A stretch of 59,391 nt of DNA from Myxococcales bacterium (lineage in GTDB: Bacteria; Myxococcota_A; Polyangia; Polyangiales; Polyangiaceae): contig JANXLV010000307.1 in NCBI GenBank assembly GCA_025355005.1, positions 1 to 59,391 on the forward strand, read 5' to 3'. The position numbers were made by a program, and so were the translations under genes. Positions 41,423 through 48,885 of this stretch are shown here, in pieces. Position 1 is the stretch's first letter. The number at the start of each line of letters is the position of its first letter. The notes under the pieces were generated by a model. The model was given only the letters and a program-made list of their open reading frames with translations, ran no database searches and had not been told where the DNA came from.

Positions 41423-41501
41423 GACGGTCTCCGTTGCAAGGATGCGTTGCTGCGCTCCGAAGGCGCGCGCCATGCCCTTACAACACTTTCCGAGACGATC
41501 G

Positions 41502-41544
41502 CGAAAAGATCGCCAAACCCATTGGTCTTGCGACGCTTTGGCGA
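41502..41544 (-). terminator. Rho-independent terminator after the OmpA gene
   Basis: On the minus strand, TCGCCAAA and TTTGGCGA (41510-41517 and 41537-41544) form an 8-bp stem with a 19-nt loop, followed by TCTTTTC. It starts 15 bp after the OmpA stop, in the right orientation. Confidence 0.65.
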
Positions 41545-41558
41545 CGGAGCCTCTACTT

Positions 41559-42662
41559 CTACTTTCCGGGCGCGCCTTCGGTTCGAATGAACTGAACGCG
41601 GCGGTTCAGTGTCCGGTTCGCTTCGGTGTTGTTCGGCACCAGCGGCTGGGACATGCCGAAGCCCTTCGAGGTGAGCCGGCCGACGTCGATTCCGTGCGAA
41701 ACGAGGTACGCACGGACGGAGTCTGCGCGCGAGGACGAGAGCTTCTGGTTGTAGCCCGCGTTGCCCTTGTTGTCCGTGTGGCCCTGGATCTCGATCTTGA
41801 TGTTCGGGTTGTCGCGGAGCGCGTCGCGGACGGCGTCGAGGATGGGATAGCTGACCGGCTTGATGGTGGCCTTGTCGAAGTCGAACTGGATTTGCTGCGT
41901 GATCCGGATCTCCTTCGCGCTGATGGAGATGAGGCCAGGACAGCCCGGACGTGAGCCGCCCGGTTGACCGGGGGTGTTCGGGCAGATGTCGTCGACGTCG
42001 GCGACGGTGTCGTTGTCGTTGTCGTTGTCGGGGCAGCCGTCCTCGTCCTGGAACCCGTCGGGGTCTTCCGGCTGGAGCGGGCACTTGTCCGCGGAGTCGA
42101 GGACGCCGTCGAGATCGTTATCGGGCTCGGGGCAGCCGTCCGAGTCGAGGTAGCCGTCGATGTCCTCGGGCTCCATCATGCAAGCATCCTTGGAGTCGGG
42201 GATGCCGTCCTTGTCGGTGTCGGGGTCGTCCGGGCAGCCGTCGAGATCCTCGTAGCCGTTGTACGTCTCGGGATTGTCAGGGCACTGATCGAACGAGTCG
42301 AGGATACCGTCGCCGTCGCGATCGCCTTCCTTCGCGACGACCACCACGTCGTCCGTGCACTTGTCACGCGGCGACAGCTCGAGAGCGGCGCGCGCATTCG
42401 GCTCCGCGATGACGAGGTGCTTCTCCGCGTTGATCAGCTCTCCCTGGTCGAGCTCGGTCGCGGCGAAGCGCAGGTGGCTCTGCGCGAGCGCGAGCTCACG
42501 AGGGGCGCACTTCCTTGCACCGTTGGTGTCTGCGTCCTTCACGATCTTCTCGAGGCCATCGATGCGACCGCGAAGGATCGGCGCGGTGGCGCAGCCGTTC
42601 GAGAGAACGACGAGGCCGACAGTCAACAGGACCAGCGCGATCCCGCTACGGATTCGGTTCAC
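41559..42662 (-). CDS. OmpA-family lipoprotein with thrombospondin type-3 calcium repeats
   Basis: 367 aa. The signal ends VLSNGC (Cys24). A helical segment (about 30-100) is followed by four calcium-binding TSP3-like units (DRDGDGILDSFDQCPDNPE and similar), then the OmpA C-domain (about 250-360) with IQFDFDKATIKP, IQGHTDNKG and NRRVQF peptidoglycan-binding landmarks. It anchors the outer membrane to peptidoglycan. It overlaps the small DUF4398-like gene by 4 bp. The helical N-terminal region resembles that small protein, which suggests that they interact. Confidence 0.95.
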   Translation of the reverse strand: MNRIRSGIALVLLTVGLVVLSNGCATAPILRGRIDGLEKIVKDADTNGARKCAPRELALAQSHLRFAATELDQGELINAEKHLVIAEPNARAALELSPRDKCTDDVVVVAKEGDRDGDGILDSFDQCPDNPETYNGYEDLDGCPDDPDTDKDGIPDSKDACMMEPEDIDGYLDSDGCPEPDNDLDGVLDSADKCPLQPEDPDGFQDEDGCPDNDNDNDTVADVDDICPNTPGQPGGSRPGCPGLISISAKEIRITQQIQFDFDKATIKPVSYPILDAVRDALRDNPNIKIEIQGHTDNKGNAGYNQKLSSSRADSVRAYLVSHGIDVGRLTSKGFGMSQPLVPNNTEANRTLNRRVQFIRTEGAPGK

Positions 42663-42961
42663 TTGGTCCCCGTCTTGCCGGCCGAGATCTCGATCGCCTT
42701 CTGGGCATACTCCTCGGCGGTCTCCGCGTAGCTGACGGCATCGCCGTAGCTGGCCTCGCTCGCTTCCACCTGCGCCTGCCGGAGGTGCTCCTGCGCATAG
42801 TAGAACTCGTAGGGCGCGTGACGCTCGGCGCCCACGGAGCGAGCCTGCTCGACTCGCGCCGACGCGGAGTTCATGCTCGCTGCATAATACACGCTTCCAC
42901 AGCCCGCTTGCGTGAGGGCGAGGACGCCCAGAATCATAGACACAACCACGAGCCTTCGCAT
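42659..42961 (-). CDS. DUF4398-like small lipoprotein
   Basis: 100 aa from ATG 42961 (an ATG at 43003 would put an extra polar stretch before the signal). The signal ends LTQAGC (Cys21). The mature part is one long amphipathic helical hairpin: SASARVEQARSVGAERHAPYEF, cut here to its VEQARSVGAERHAPYEF core, then AQEHLRQAQVEASEASYGDA. This is the DUF4398 pattern found beside OmpA genes in Proteobacteria and Myxococcota. The stop overlaps the OmpA start (ATGA). Confidence 0.85.
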   Translation of the reverse strand: MRRLVVVSMILGVLALTQAGCGSVYYAASMNSASARVEQARSVGAERHAPYEFYYAQEHLRQAQVEASEASYGDAVSYAETAEEYAQKAIEISAGKTGTK

Positions 42962-43065
42962 GCTTCGGGCAGTAAACAATTCTTTGTGCGCTTCTGCAAG
43001 CACGGGATTCGGGTATTGCGCGCGTTCTTGCGGGGCAAGGCGCCTGAAGGTGCCGCCTCTAGAAG

Positions 43066-43740
43066 CTAGAAGCGGCGGAAGACGCCGACGACGATTCCCA
43101 GCAGCATGGTCGGGCGGAAGTCCATCGCGCGGACCAGGATCGGAGCCATGGTCTTGTTGGCGGGCTGGAAGCGGACGTAGTCCTTCTCCGGGTAGTAATA
43201 TTTCACGGTGGCCTCGTCCCCGATGAGGGCCACGACGATGTCGCCGCGGTTGGCCGTGAGCTGCTTCTTCACGAAGATGTAGTCGCCGTTCAGGATGCCG
43301 GCGTCGATCATGGAGTCGCCGTGGACCCGGAGACCGAAGACCTCGCGCCCGCCCTTGAGGAGGCCGCGGTCGATCTTGACCGTGTCGATGACGTTCTCTT
43401 CTGCATAGATGGGCAGGCCGGCGGCGACGCGCCCGAGGACGCGCACCTCGACGAGGTCATCGTCCACGGTCGCCACGGGCGTGAGCTCGTTCGAGGGAGA
43501 GCCGGGCGGCAGGCCATTCACGGTCCCCATGGCCGTCGGGCGCAGCGCGCGCGACTTCATGTCCTCGCGCGTGAGGTAGCCCTTGCGCTCGAGCGCACGA
43601 AGGTGATCGTTCACCCCGTTCGTGGACCGGATGCCCATGCGGGCGCCGATCTCACGAAGCGTCGGGGGATAGCCCCGATCGGTAATGGACTGCCGGATGA
43701 AATCGAGCACCATCTGCTGACGCTGAGTGAGGCCTTGCAT
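43066..43740 (-). CDS. lexA: LexA repressor
   Basis: 224 aa. Winged-helix DNA-binding domain 1-70 (LREIGARMGIRSTNGVNDHL recognition region), then the S24-type self-cleavage domain: cleavage site Ala107-Gly108 (VAAGLP), nucleophile Ser143 (GDSM) and base Lys180 (ATVKYYY). It represses SOS genes until RecA-stimulated self-cleavage. The promoter overlaps a GAAC-N4-GTTC box, so it should control itself. The 104-bp gap to the DUF4398 gene holds no gene. Confidence 0.97.
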   Translation of the reverse strand: MQGLTQRQQMVLDFIRQSITDRGYPPTLREIGARMGIRSTNGVNDHLRALERKGYLTREDMKSRALRPTAMGTVNGLPPGSPSNELTPVATVDDDLVEVRVLGRVAAGLPIYAEENVIDTVKIDRGLLKGGREVFGLRVHGDSMIDAGILNGDYIFVKKQLTANRGDIVVALIGDEATVKYYYPEKDYVRFQPANKTMAPILVRAMDFRPTMLLGIVVGVFRRF

Positions 43741-43749
43741 GCGTGTAGA

Positions 43750-43778
43750 ACAGTACTGAACACACGTTCTATCGTCAA
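43750..43778 (-). promoter_or_regulatory. lexA promoter
   Basis: Minus strand: TTGACG (-35, 43773-43778), 17-bp spacer, TACTGT (-10, 43750-43755). The -10 ends 9 bp before the lexA ATG (43740-43738), so the transcript would have a leader of only about 2-4 nt. Confidence 0.7.
43758..43769. promoter_or_regulatory. LexA operator (SOS box)
   Basis: GAACACACGTTC fits the Gram-positive-type GAAC-N4-GTTC box and, read on the minus strand with its GTTCAG extension, also most positions of the published Myxococcus LexA site. It fills the spacer of the lexA promoter. Confidence 0.8.
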
Positions 43779-43791
43779 GTAAAGTTGAACG

Positions 43792-43806
43792 ATTGTTTGC
43801 AACAAT
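43792..43806. other. AT-rich inverted repeat upstream of lexA
   Basis: ATTGTT-TGC-AACAAT is a perfect 6-bp repeat with a 3-nt centre, extended by ACG/CGT with one extra base. It lies just beyond the lexA -35 box and is unusually AT-rich for this DNA. Could be a second regulator site. Confidence 0.4.
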
Positions 43807-43956
43807 ACGTATCTACATCATTTTTCACTACGTCAGAAGACGCGCGTCCCGTGGCCTTTCGTCCCCTCCCCAAACGTTCCCCGCTGGAAGGACGACCATC
43901 ACCGCCGCGCCGACAAGCTGTGGACAACCCTCGGCGGTTTTTGCTTTCACGGGCGC

Positions 43957-44628
43957 TCACTTCGACCAGGTAGCGAGGATCCGTGGCTCGAATGGCTCGC
44001 CGTGGCATGTCGGGCAGCCGTTCGGCTTGCCATCATTTCTCGTGAGCCCAGCCACGTACACGTCGTGCATCGCCGTGCGCAGCGCCTGGGGGTCGGTGCG
44101 GTCGGCGAGCGTGGTCTTCCCCTGGTGACACGAGTCGCAATAGAGCGGGCCCAAGTCGCCATCCTGCCCCGCGGGAGAGAGCCCGAGCACCAGATCATTC
44201 CACATGTGCGACGCGATCCGCTTCCGCGGCGTCCATGCCCTGAAATCGTCCACGTGGCAGTCCTTGCACTTCATCCCGAGCGACGCCGTGAAGGTGTTCA
44301 TCACCTTGCTCATCTTCGACCGTTCGATCTTGTCGAGACGAGGAAGCTTCAAAGGATCAAGCCCGGCCTCGCGGAGCTTGTCCGCCATGGCGCGCGCGCG
44401 AAGGCGAGGAAGCCGCGAGGTCGCGGGCAAGGTCGAGGTCGGGGTCGAGGTCGAGGTCGAGGTCGGAGTCGAGGTCGAGGTCGAGGTCGAGGTCGAGGTC
44501 GAGGTCGGAGTCGAGGTCGGAGTCGCTGTCGCCGTCGAGGTCGGTGGCGTGCCCGGCGTGGTCCCCACCGGTGGGCCTCCCGCTGTCGCCCCGCAGGCCG
44601 CGATCATGAGCGCCAGCAGCGGGCGCAT
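43957..44628 (-). CDS. Triheme c-type cytochrome lipoprotein
   Basis: 223 aa from ATG 44628. The signal ends ALMIAAC (Cys12). Three CxxCH heme sites lie at 121-125 (CKDCH), 164-168 (CDSCH) and 205-209 (CPTCH). Residues 27-70 are an almost pure Thr-Ser/Thr-Pro linker coded by a hexamer array. The spacing of sites and the WTPRKRIASHMW segment are like the cytochrome subunit group found with photosynthetic reaction centres in non-phototrophs; I use that only as a family hint. Its start shares one base with the stop of the cyclic-nucleotide-binding gene. Confidence 0.9.
   Translation of the reverse strand: MRPLLALMIAACGATAGGPPVGTTPGTPPTSTATATPTSTPTSTSTSTSTSTSTPTSTSTSTPTSTLPATSRLPRLRARAMADKLREAGLDPLKLPRLDKIERSKMSKVMNTFTASLGMKCKDCHVDDFRAWTPRKRIASHMWNDLVLGLSPAGQDGDLGPLYCDSCHQGKTTLADRTDPQALRTAMHDVYVAGLTRNDGKPNGCPTCHGEPFEPRILATWSK
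44432..44545. repeat. GTCGAG hexamer array, coding
   Basis: Nineteen consecutive hexamers, mostly GTCGAG with GTCGGA, GTCGGG and a few other variants. They encode the Thr-Ser linker of the cytochrome. This is the same repeat, on the opposite strand, as at 27081-27116 and 30774-30785. Confidence 0.9.
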
Positions 44629-45128
44629 CAGCCAAAGCGCCCGCTCGTCGAGAGGAACGTCAGCTTGTCGTTCGTCTCGCGCAGGCGCGCCGCGAGCAGG
44701 CGAACGCACGCCCAGAGGACCTCGTAGGCGAGATCCTTGTGCAGGAAGAGCAGCTCGTCGAAGGCGTCCTTCGTCATCACGATCAGCCGGCAGCGCTCGT
44801 GTGCATATGCGTCTGCGGAGCGCGTGGACTCGTCGAGGAGCGAGAGCTCGCCGAAGACCTCGCCCGTGGCGAGCACCGCAAGCGCCTCCTCGCCCATGCC
44901 GGAGACCTCGCGCGAGATGCGGATTTTCCCCTCCATGATGATGAAGAGCTTGTCGCCAGGATCGCCGTAGCCGAAGATCTTGGTGCCCAGCGGATGCGCC
45001 TCTTCCGTGGTCGCCGCGGCGACCAGCGTGAGCGCGTCTTGTGTCAGACCGTCGAAGAACGGAACGCGCGCGAGTTGCTCCTCGCGTACGAGCGTGTCCA
45101 TCGAGCTCTTGACGTTGGGCTGTGTCAC
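44628..45128 (-). CDS. Stand-alone cyclic-nucleotide-binding domain protein
   Basis: 166 aa. CRP-type beta-roll: FFDGLTQDALTLVA, GDKLFIIMEGKIRIS, and the phosphate-binding cassette FGELSLLDESTRSADAYA, which keeps the Gly-Glu and the Arg expected for cAMP/cGMP-type ligands. After the hinge helix there is no HTH domain, so it is not a transcription factor on its own. Co-directional with the FHA gene 35 bp upstream and joined to the cytochrome gene by a one-base overlap. Likely a signalling adaptor. Confidence 0.9.
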   Translation of the reverse strand: MTQPNVKSSMDTLVREEQLARVPFFDGLTQDALTLVAAATTEEAHPLGTKIFGYGDPGDKLFIIMEGKIRISREVSGMGEEALAVLATGEVFGELSLLDESTRSADAYAHERCRLIVMTKDAFDELLFLHKDLAYEVLWACVRLLAARLRETNDKLTFLSTSGRFG

Positions 45129-45163
45129 TTTGGGGCCAAGACTATTCCATCACCGCTCGAGCC

Positions 45164-46117
45164 TCAACGCGCAAGCAGCGCAACCAGCGCGATGATCGCG
45201 GCGATCACCGCCGCCAGGACCACCAAGGCGAATACCTTGAGGACCGTCCGAAAGGCAGATGGTCCGGGAGGAGGGCCGCTGCGCTGGCGGAGAGGCATGC
45301 CTCCCAGCGCCACCGGCGACGACGGGATGGCCGAAGGCGCCATCATGATGCCGCTGGCCGTCGCGTCGCGGCCCTCGTCCTCGTAGGAGAGTATGGTGTT
45401 GCTGAGGCGACCCACGGAGATGGGGGCGACGACATCGGGCGCTCGGCGGCTGAACTCCGCGACCCGCTCGGCGGGCTCGTCCACGACCAGGACGGAGACA
45501 CCGAGCCTGAGCATGCGACGATTGTCCCAGCGCGCGCGACGCTGAGGGACGAGGCGCGTGTAGCCGAGCCACGAGCCGCGCGTGCTCGTGCGATCCATCA
45601 CGACGATGCCTTCCTTCTTGCGGACGACCTCGAGGTGATCGCGCGACACGTTGCGGTCCTCGACCTTGAGATCGGCCTTGGGGCCGCGGCCCACGACGTA
45701 CACGCGCCCCTCTTCCTTCAGCGCGAGGACGTGACCGACGCTCGGCCCCTCGGTGACGCGGACGGTGGGCCAGGGCGGCGGGCGCAGGAACTCCTCGGTG
45801 TCGGCGTCATCCGATTCGTCGGTCGTGTGTCGCAGCTCCATGAGCACGTCGCCGACGCGGATCGGATCACCGATGCGGACGACGCGTGTGCTGTCCTCGG
45901 CGAGCGGCACCTCGCCGACGCTACATTCCTCGTCCCCCTGAAGGAACCACTCGCCGCCACGACAGGACAGCTTCGCGTGCTGCTTCCGGACGTTGGACGC
46001 GTCGATCTCGACGGCCGAGTCCGGCCCCGCACCGAGCGTCAGGGGCTCGCCGTTCAGCGGAAACTTGCGCAACGAATCGAAGCGCCCCGCGGGATAAACG
46101 ACGAGCGTGAGCCCCAT
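45164..46117 (-). CDS. Double FHA-domain membrane protein
   Basis: 317 aa. First FHA-like domain about 1-100 (LTLGAGPDSAVEID, VRKQHAKLS); second about 105-205 (YVVGRGPKADLKVEDRNVSRDHLEVV with Gly-Arg and Ser-x2-His, then TSTRGSWLG), which keeps more of the phosphothreonine-binding residues. A Ser/Pro linker leads to a C-terminal membrane helix (about 294-316). FHA domains read phosphothreonine, so this protein is a natural reader for the Ser/Thr kinases of this organism (inference). trxB ends 47 bp upstream. Confidence 0.9.
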   Translation of the reverse strand: MGLTLVVYPAGRFDSLRKFPLNGEPLTLGAGPDSAVEIDASNVRKQHAKLSCRGGEWFLQGDEECSVGEVPLAEDSTRVVRIGDPIRVGDVLMELRHTTDESDDADTEEFLRPPPWPTVRVTEGPSVGHVLALKEEGRVYVVGRGPKADLKVEDRNVSRDHLEVVRKKEGIVVMDRTSTRGSWLGYTRLVPQRRARWDNRRMLRLGVSVLVVDEPAERVAEFSRRAPDVVAPISVGRLSNTILSYEDEGRDATASGIMMAPSAIPSSPVALGGMPLRQRSGPPPGPSAFRTVLKVFALVVLAAVIAAIIALVALLAR

Positions 46118-46164
46118 TCCGCACCCAGTTTACAAGAACCAGGGCGGAAAAGAGCAACTTCGAG

Positions 46165-47124
46165 TCAGTGCGAGCTGTTTGCTGCCAGCCAGCGCTCTGC
46201 TTCGAGAGCGGCCATGCAGCCGGAGCCGGCCGCGGTGACGGCCTGGCGGTAGACGAAGTCCTGGACGTCACCCGAGGCGAAGACGCCCGGGATGTTGGTC
46301 TGCGCGGTTCCCGGCTTCGTCTTCAGGTAGCCGTTGTCATGCATGTCGAGCACGCCAGTGAAGAGATCCGTGTTCGGCGTGTGGCCGATCGCCACGAAGA
46401 GCCCGGTGATGGCGATGTCCGTCTTTTCCTTGGTCTTGAGGTTCACGAGGCGCGCGCCCGTCACCTCGCCCTTGGACACGTCGAGGATCTCGTCCACGGC
46501 GGAGTTGTAGACGATCTTGATCTTCTGGTTCTTCAGCACGCGATCGACCATCGCCTTGCTCGCGCGGAACTCCTCACGGCGATGCACCAGCGTGACCGTC
46601 TTGCAGAGACCGGAGAGGTACATGGACTCTTCCATCGCGGTGTCGCCACCGCCGACGACGACGACGTCCTGATTTCGGAAGAACGCGCCGTCACACACGG
46701 CGCAGGCGCTGACGCCCTTGCCCTTGAGCGCGTCCTCGCTCGGGATGTTGAGCCACTTGGCCTGCGCGCCGGTGGCGATGATGACGGTCTGGGACTTGTA
46801 TTCGAGGTTGTCGTCACCGGCCCACACCGTGAACGGGTGCTTCGTGAGGTCGACTTTGTTGACGTCCTCGGTGCGGATCTCCGCGCCCTGGTGGATTGAC
46901 TGCTCGCGGAACGCGGCCATGAGCTCCGGCCCGGCGATCTTCGAGGGGAAGCCCGGGTAGTTCTCGACGTCGTTCGTGATCATCAGCTGGCCACCGGGGA
47001 TGCCGCCGCGGCTCAGGCCCTCGAACATGAGGGGCTTCAGGTTCGCGCGCGATGCGTAGATGGCGGCGGTGTGCCCCGCGGGGCCGGATCCGATGATGAT
47101 CGTTTTACGGACGTCTTGGCTCAT
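46165..47124 (-). CDS. trxB: Thioredoxin reductase
   Basis: 319 aa, typical length. FAD loop GSGPAGHTA at 13-21, active-site disulfide Cys141-Ala-Val-Cys144, NADPH loop VVGGGDTAMEE, and the C-terminal FASGDVQDF block. It reduces thioredoxin with NADPH in the cytoplasm. It is followed on the same strand by the FHA, cyclic-nucleotide and cytochrome genes. Confidence 0.97.
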   Translation of the reverse strand: MSQDVRKTIIIGSGPAGHTAAIYASRANLKPLMFEGLSRGGIPGGQLMITNDVENYPGFPSKIAGPELMAAFREQSIHQGAEIRTEDVNKVDLTKHPFTVWAGDDNLEYKSQTVIIATGAQAKWLNIPSEDALKGKGVSACAVCDGAFFRNQDVVVVGGGDTAMEESMYLSGLCKTVTLVHRREEFRASKAMVDRVLKNQKIKIVYNSAVDEILDVSKGEVTGARLVNLKTKEKTDIAITGLFVAIGHTPNTDLFTGVLDMHDNGYLKTKPGTAQTNIPGVFASGDVQDFVYRQAVTAAGSGCMAALEAERWLAANSSH

Positions 47125-47162
47125 GGCCCAGAATCATAAGCCCAAACAGGCCGCGCGGCCTC

Positions 47163-48815
47163 TCAAAACCGGTAGGAGACACCCACGTTGATCACATTGA
47201 TCTGGTTCGTGATGGTGCCGAGGTTGATCGGATAGTTCGTGCGGTAGCGGGTCCGTCCGTTGGGACACGTGTTCCCCGTCACGTTGTCGGCAGCCGGATT
47301 GCAGGACGTTCCCGCGGTGCCGGAGAAGCCCTCGGCCAGGGGGTTCTTGTTGTCCTGGTCAGCGTAGAAGATGTGGCCGTAGCCGAGGGAGAACTCGAGC
47401 GCGTTCGTCTTCGTGTTGTCCTCGTCGTAGCCGCCGAATCGCAGGCGGTACGTCGCGCCGATCGTGAGGCCGAAGTTCTGCGACGCCGCGAACTGCACGT
47501 TCTGGAACTGCTTGTCCTGGCCGCGCGACTGGTAGAAGCCGCCCGCGCGGATGGCGAACCGGTCGGGCATGGCGTTGAAGTCACCGCCGACGCGCACGCC
47601 GAAGACGTCCTTGTAGCCAGTGGGCACGTCCGCGTTCGGAGGCAGGTACGCGCCCTGGATGCCGGACACCGGCAGGATTCCGTTGCCGTTCTGATCGCCC
47701 GGGAATCGAACCTGCGTGGCGTCCGCGGCGCTGTTGTTCGCCCACGTGAGATCGATCTCGGCGTCGAACTTGTCCGTGAGCATCGGGTCGCGCGTGTGCG
47801 GCTTGTGGACGCGGAGCTTGTGGTAGCGGAAGCCCAGCTTGGCCTCCATCGGGATCGCGAGCTTCACCGTGGCGTTGTCACCCTTGCCGCACGGGTTGCT
47901 CGCCTGGTCGCCGACCAGACCAGTGCCGCAATCGCTGAAGATCGTATCGCCGTGGGTCACGCCCGAGCTGTCGCCCTTGGCGTTCTTCGCCGTGTAGAAA
48001 TTGACCTGGGTGCCGACGTCGCCGCGCGCCTTCACGGCGTCGCTCCACTTGTACCAGCCCGCGATGTCGAACTCCTCGGTCGGGCTGTAGAGAGCGCCGA
48101 GCGTGAAGCCGGGGACGAAGTAGTCCGCGACCTGGAGATCCGCGCGGACGTCGTTGCCTGGACCGAGCTTGTCCCCGTTGAGGCCGAGCGACGAGTTCGC
48201 GAGCTTGAACTTCGCGATGCCCCACTGGAACGCAGCGCCAAGACGCAGGCCGTTGACGACCTCGTAGCCAGCGCCGATCTGCGGGAAGACAACGAGGCCT
48301 TCCTTCTTCACCAGCATGTAGCGCGTGGGCGACGGCACCATGTCGCCGTTCGGGCCCTTCACGAAATCCGGCCAGTGCGCGGCGCCCGCAGCGCTGGGGC
48401 CGATGACGCCGATGCCGAGGCCGAGGCGATCGTTCACGCGGTAGGTGAACGCCATCTGGGGATCGAAGTTGGGCTCGTCGTCGGCGCAGTACTTCTGGAA
48501 CGTGTTGCCGCCGCCCGCGAGGAGCGGATCAGCCTGCGACGTGTCGAAGGCCGACCGCACGCGCTGGAAGCACGAGTGCTGGAAGATGACGTTGCTCTGC
48601 AGCGTGAGCCGGGTGGGCTGTCCCGCAAGGCCCGCCGGGTTGTAGAAGACGGCGAGCGGATCCGAAGCGCGAGCGACCCAGGCGCCACCGCGCGAGAACT
48701 GCTCGGAGCCGTTGTCCGGAAACTCCGTCACGTTGGTGGCGTGAGCAGAGCCTGCCGCAAACAGCGAAGTTGCGAGAAGAGAGACGACCGTGAGCGAACG
48801 AAGCGGCAAGCGCAT
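47163..48815 (-). CDS. FadL/TodX-family outer-membrane transport protein
   Basis: 550 aa from ATG 48815; a GTG two codons upstream is also possible. Signal peptide ends GSAHA. The mature N-terminus NVTEFPDNGSEQFSRGGAWVA and the FYNPAGLAG hatch motif are characteristic of FadL porins, given here by their FSRGGAWVA and NPAGLAG cores. The rest is strand-rich and ends VGVSYRF with the terminal Phe used for barrel insertion. Members import long-chain fatty acids or hydrophobic compounds. Ends 38 bp before the start of trxB. Confidence 0.92.
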   Translation of the reverse strand: MRLPLRSLTVVSLLATSLFAAGSAHATNVTEFPDNGSEQFSRGGAWVARASDPLAVFYNPAGLAGQPTRLTLQSNVIFQHSCFQRVRSAFDTSQADPLLAGGGNTFQKYCADDEPNFDPQMAFTYRVNDRLGLGIGVIGPSAAGAAHWPDFVKGPNGDMVPSPTRYMLVKKEGLVVFPQIGAGYEVVNGLRLGAAFQWGIAKFKLANSSLGLNGDKLGPGNDVRADLQVADYFVPGFTLGALYSPTEEFDIAGWYKWSDAVKARGDVGTQVNFYTAKNAKGDSSGVTHGDTIFSDCGTGLVGDQASNPCGKGDNATVKLAIPMEAKLGFRYHKLRVHKPHTRDPMLTDKFDAEIDLTWANNSAADATQVRFPGDQNGNGILPVSGIQGAYLPPNADVPTGYKDVFGVRVGGDFNAMPDRFAIRAGGFYQSRGQDKQFQNVQFAASQNFGLTIGATYRLRFGGYDEDNTKTNALEFSLGYGHIFYADQDNKNPLAEGFSGTAGTSCNPAADNVTGNTCPNGRTRYRTNYPINLGTITNQINVINVGVSYRF

Positions 48816-48885
48816 GGGCACGCGCTGAACCTACCTTCCCCTGTCGAAAACTTCACCAGCTATCGCACATGACGCGATGCGCTAG

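Larger units (their letters stand above)
43741..43956. other. 216-bp intergenic region between lexA and the cytochrome gene
   Basis: It holds the lexA promoter and operator (43750-43778), an AT-rich inverted repeat (43792-43806) and, nearer the cytochrome stop, an inverted repeat ACCGCCG/CGGCGGT (43901-43938) followed by T's only on the plus strand, where no gene ends. No ORF here is convincing. Confidence 0.75.

Noticed and set aside
43919..43927. TGTGGACAA, reverse of the TTGTCCACA DnaA-box form
   Set aside because: A single box without clustering, an AT-rich unwinding element or dnaA/dnaN nearby is not evidence of an origin.
43901..43942. ACCGCCG/CGGCGGT inverted repeat followed by five T's
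   Set aside because: The T-run is on the plus strand, where no gene ends; for the minus-strand cytochrome gene the orientation is wrong, so I do not call it a terminator.
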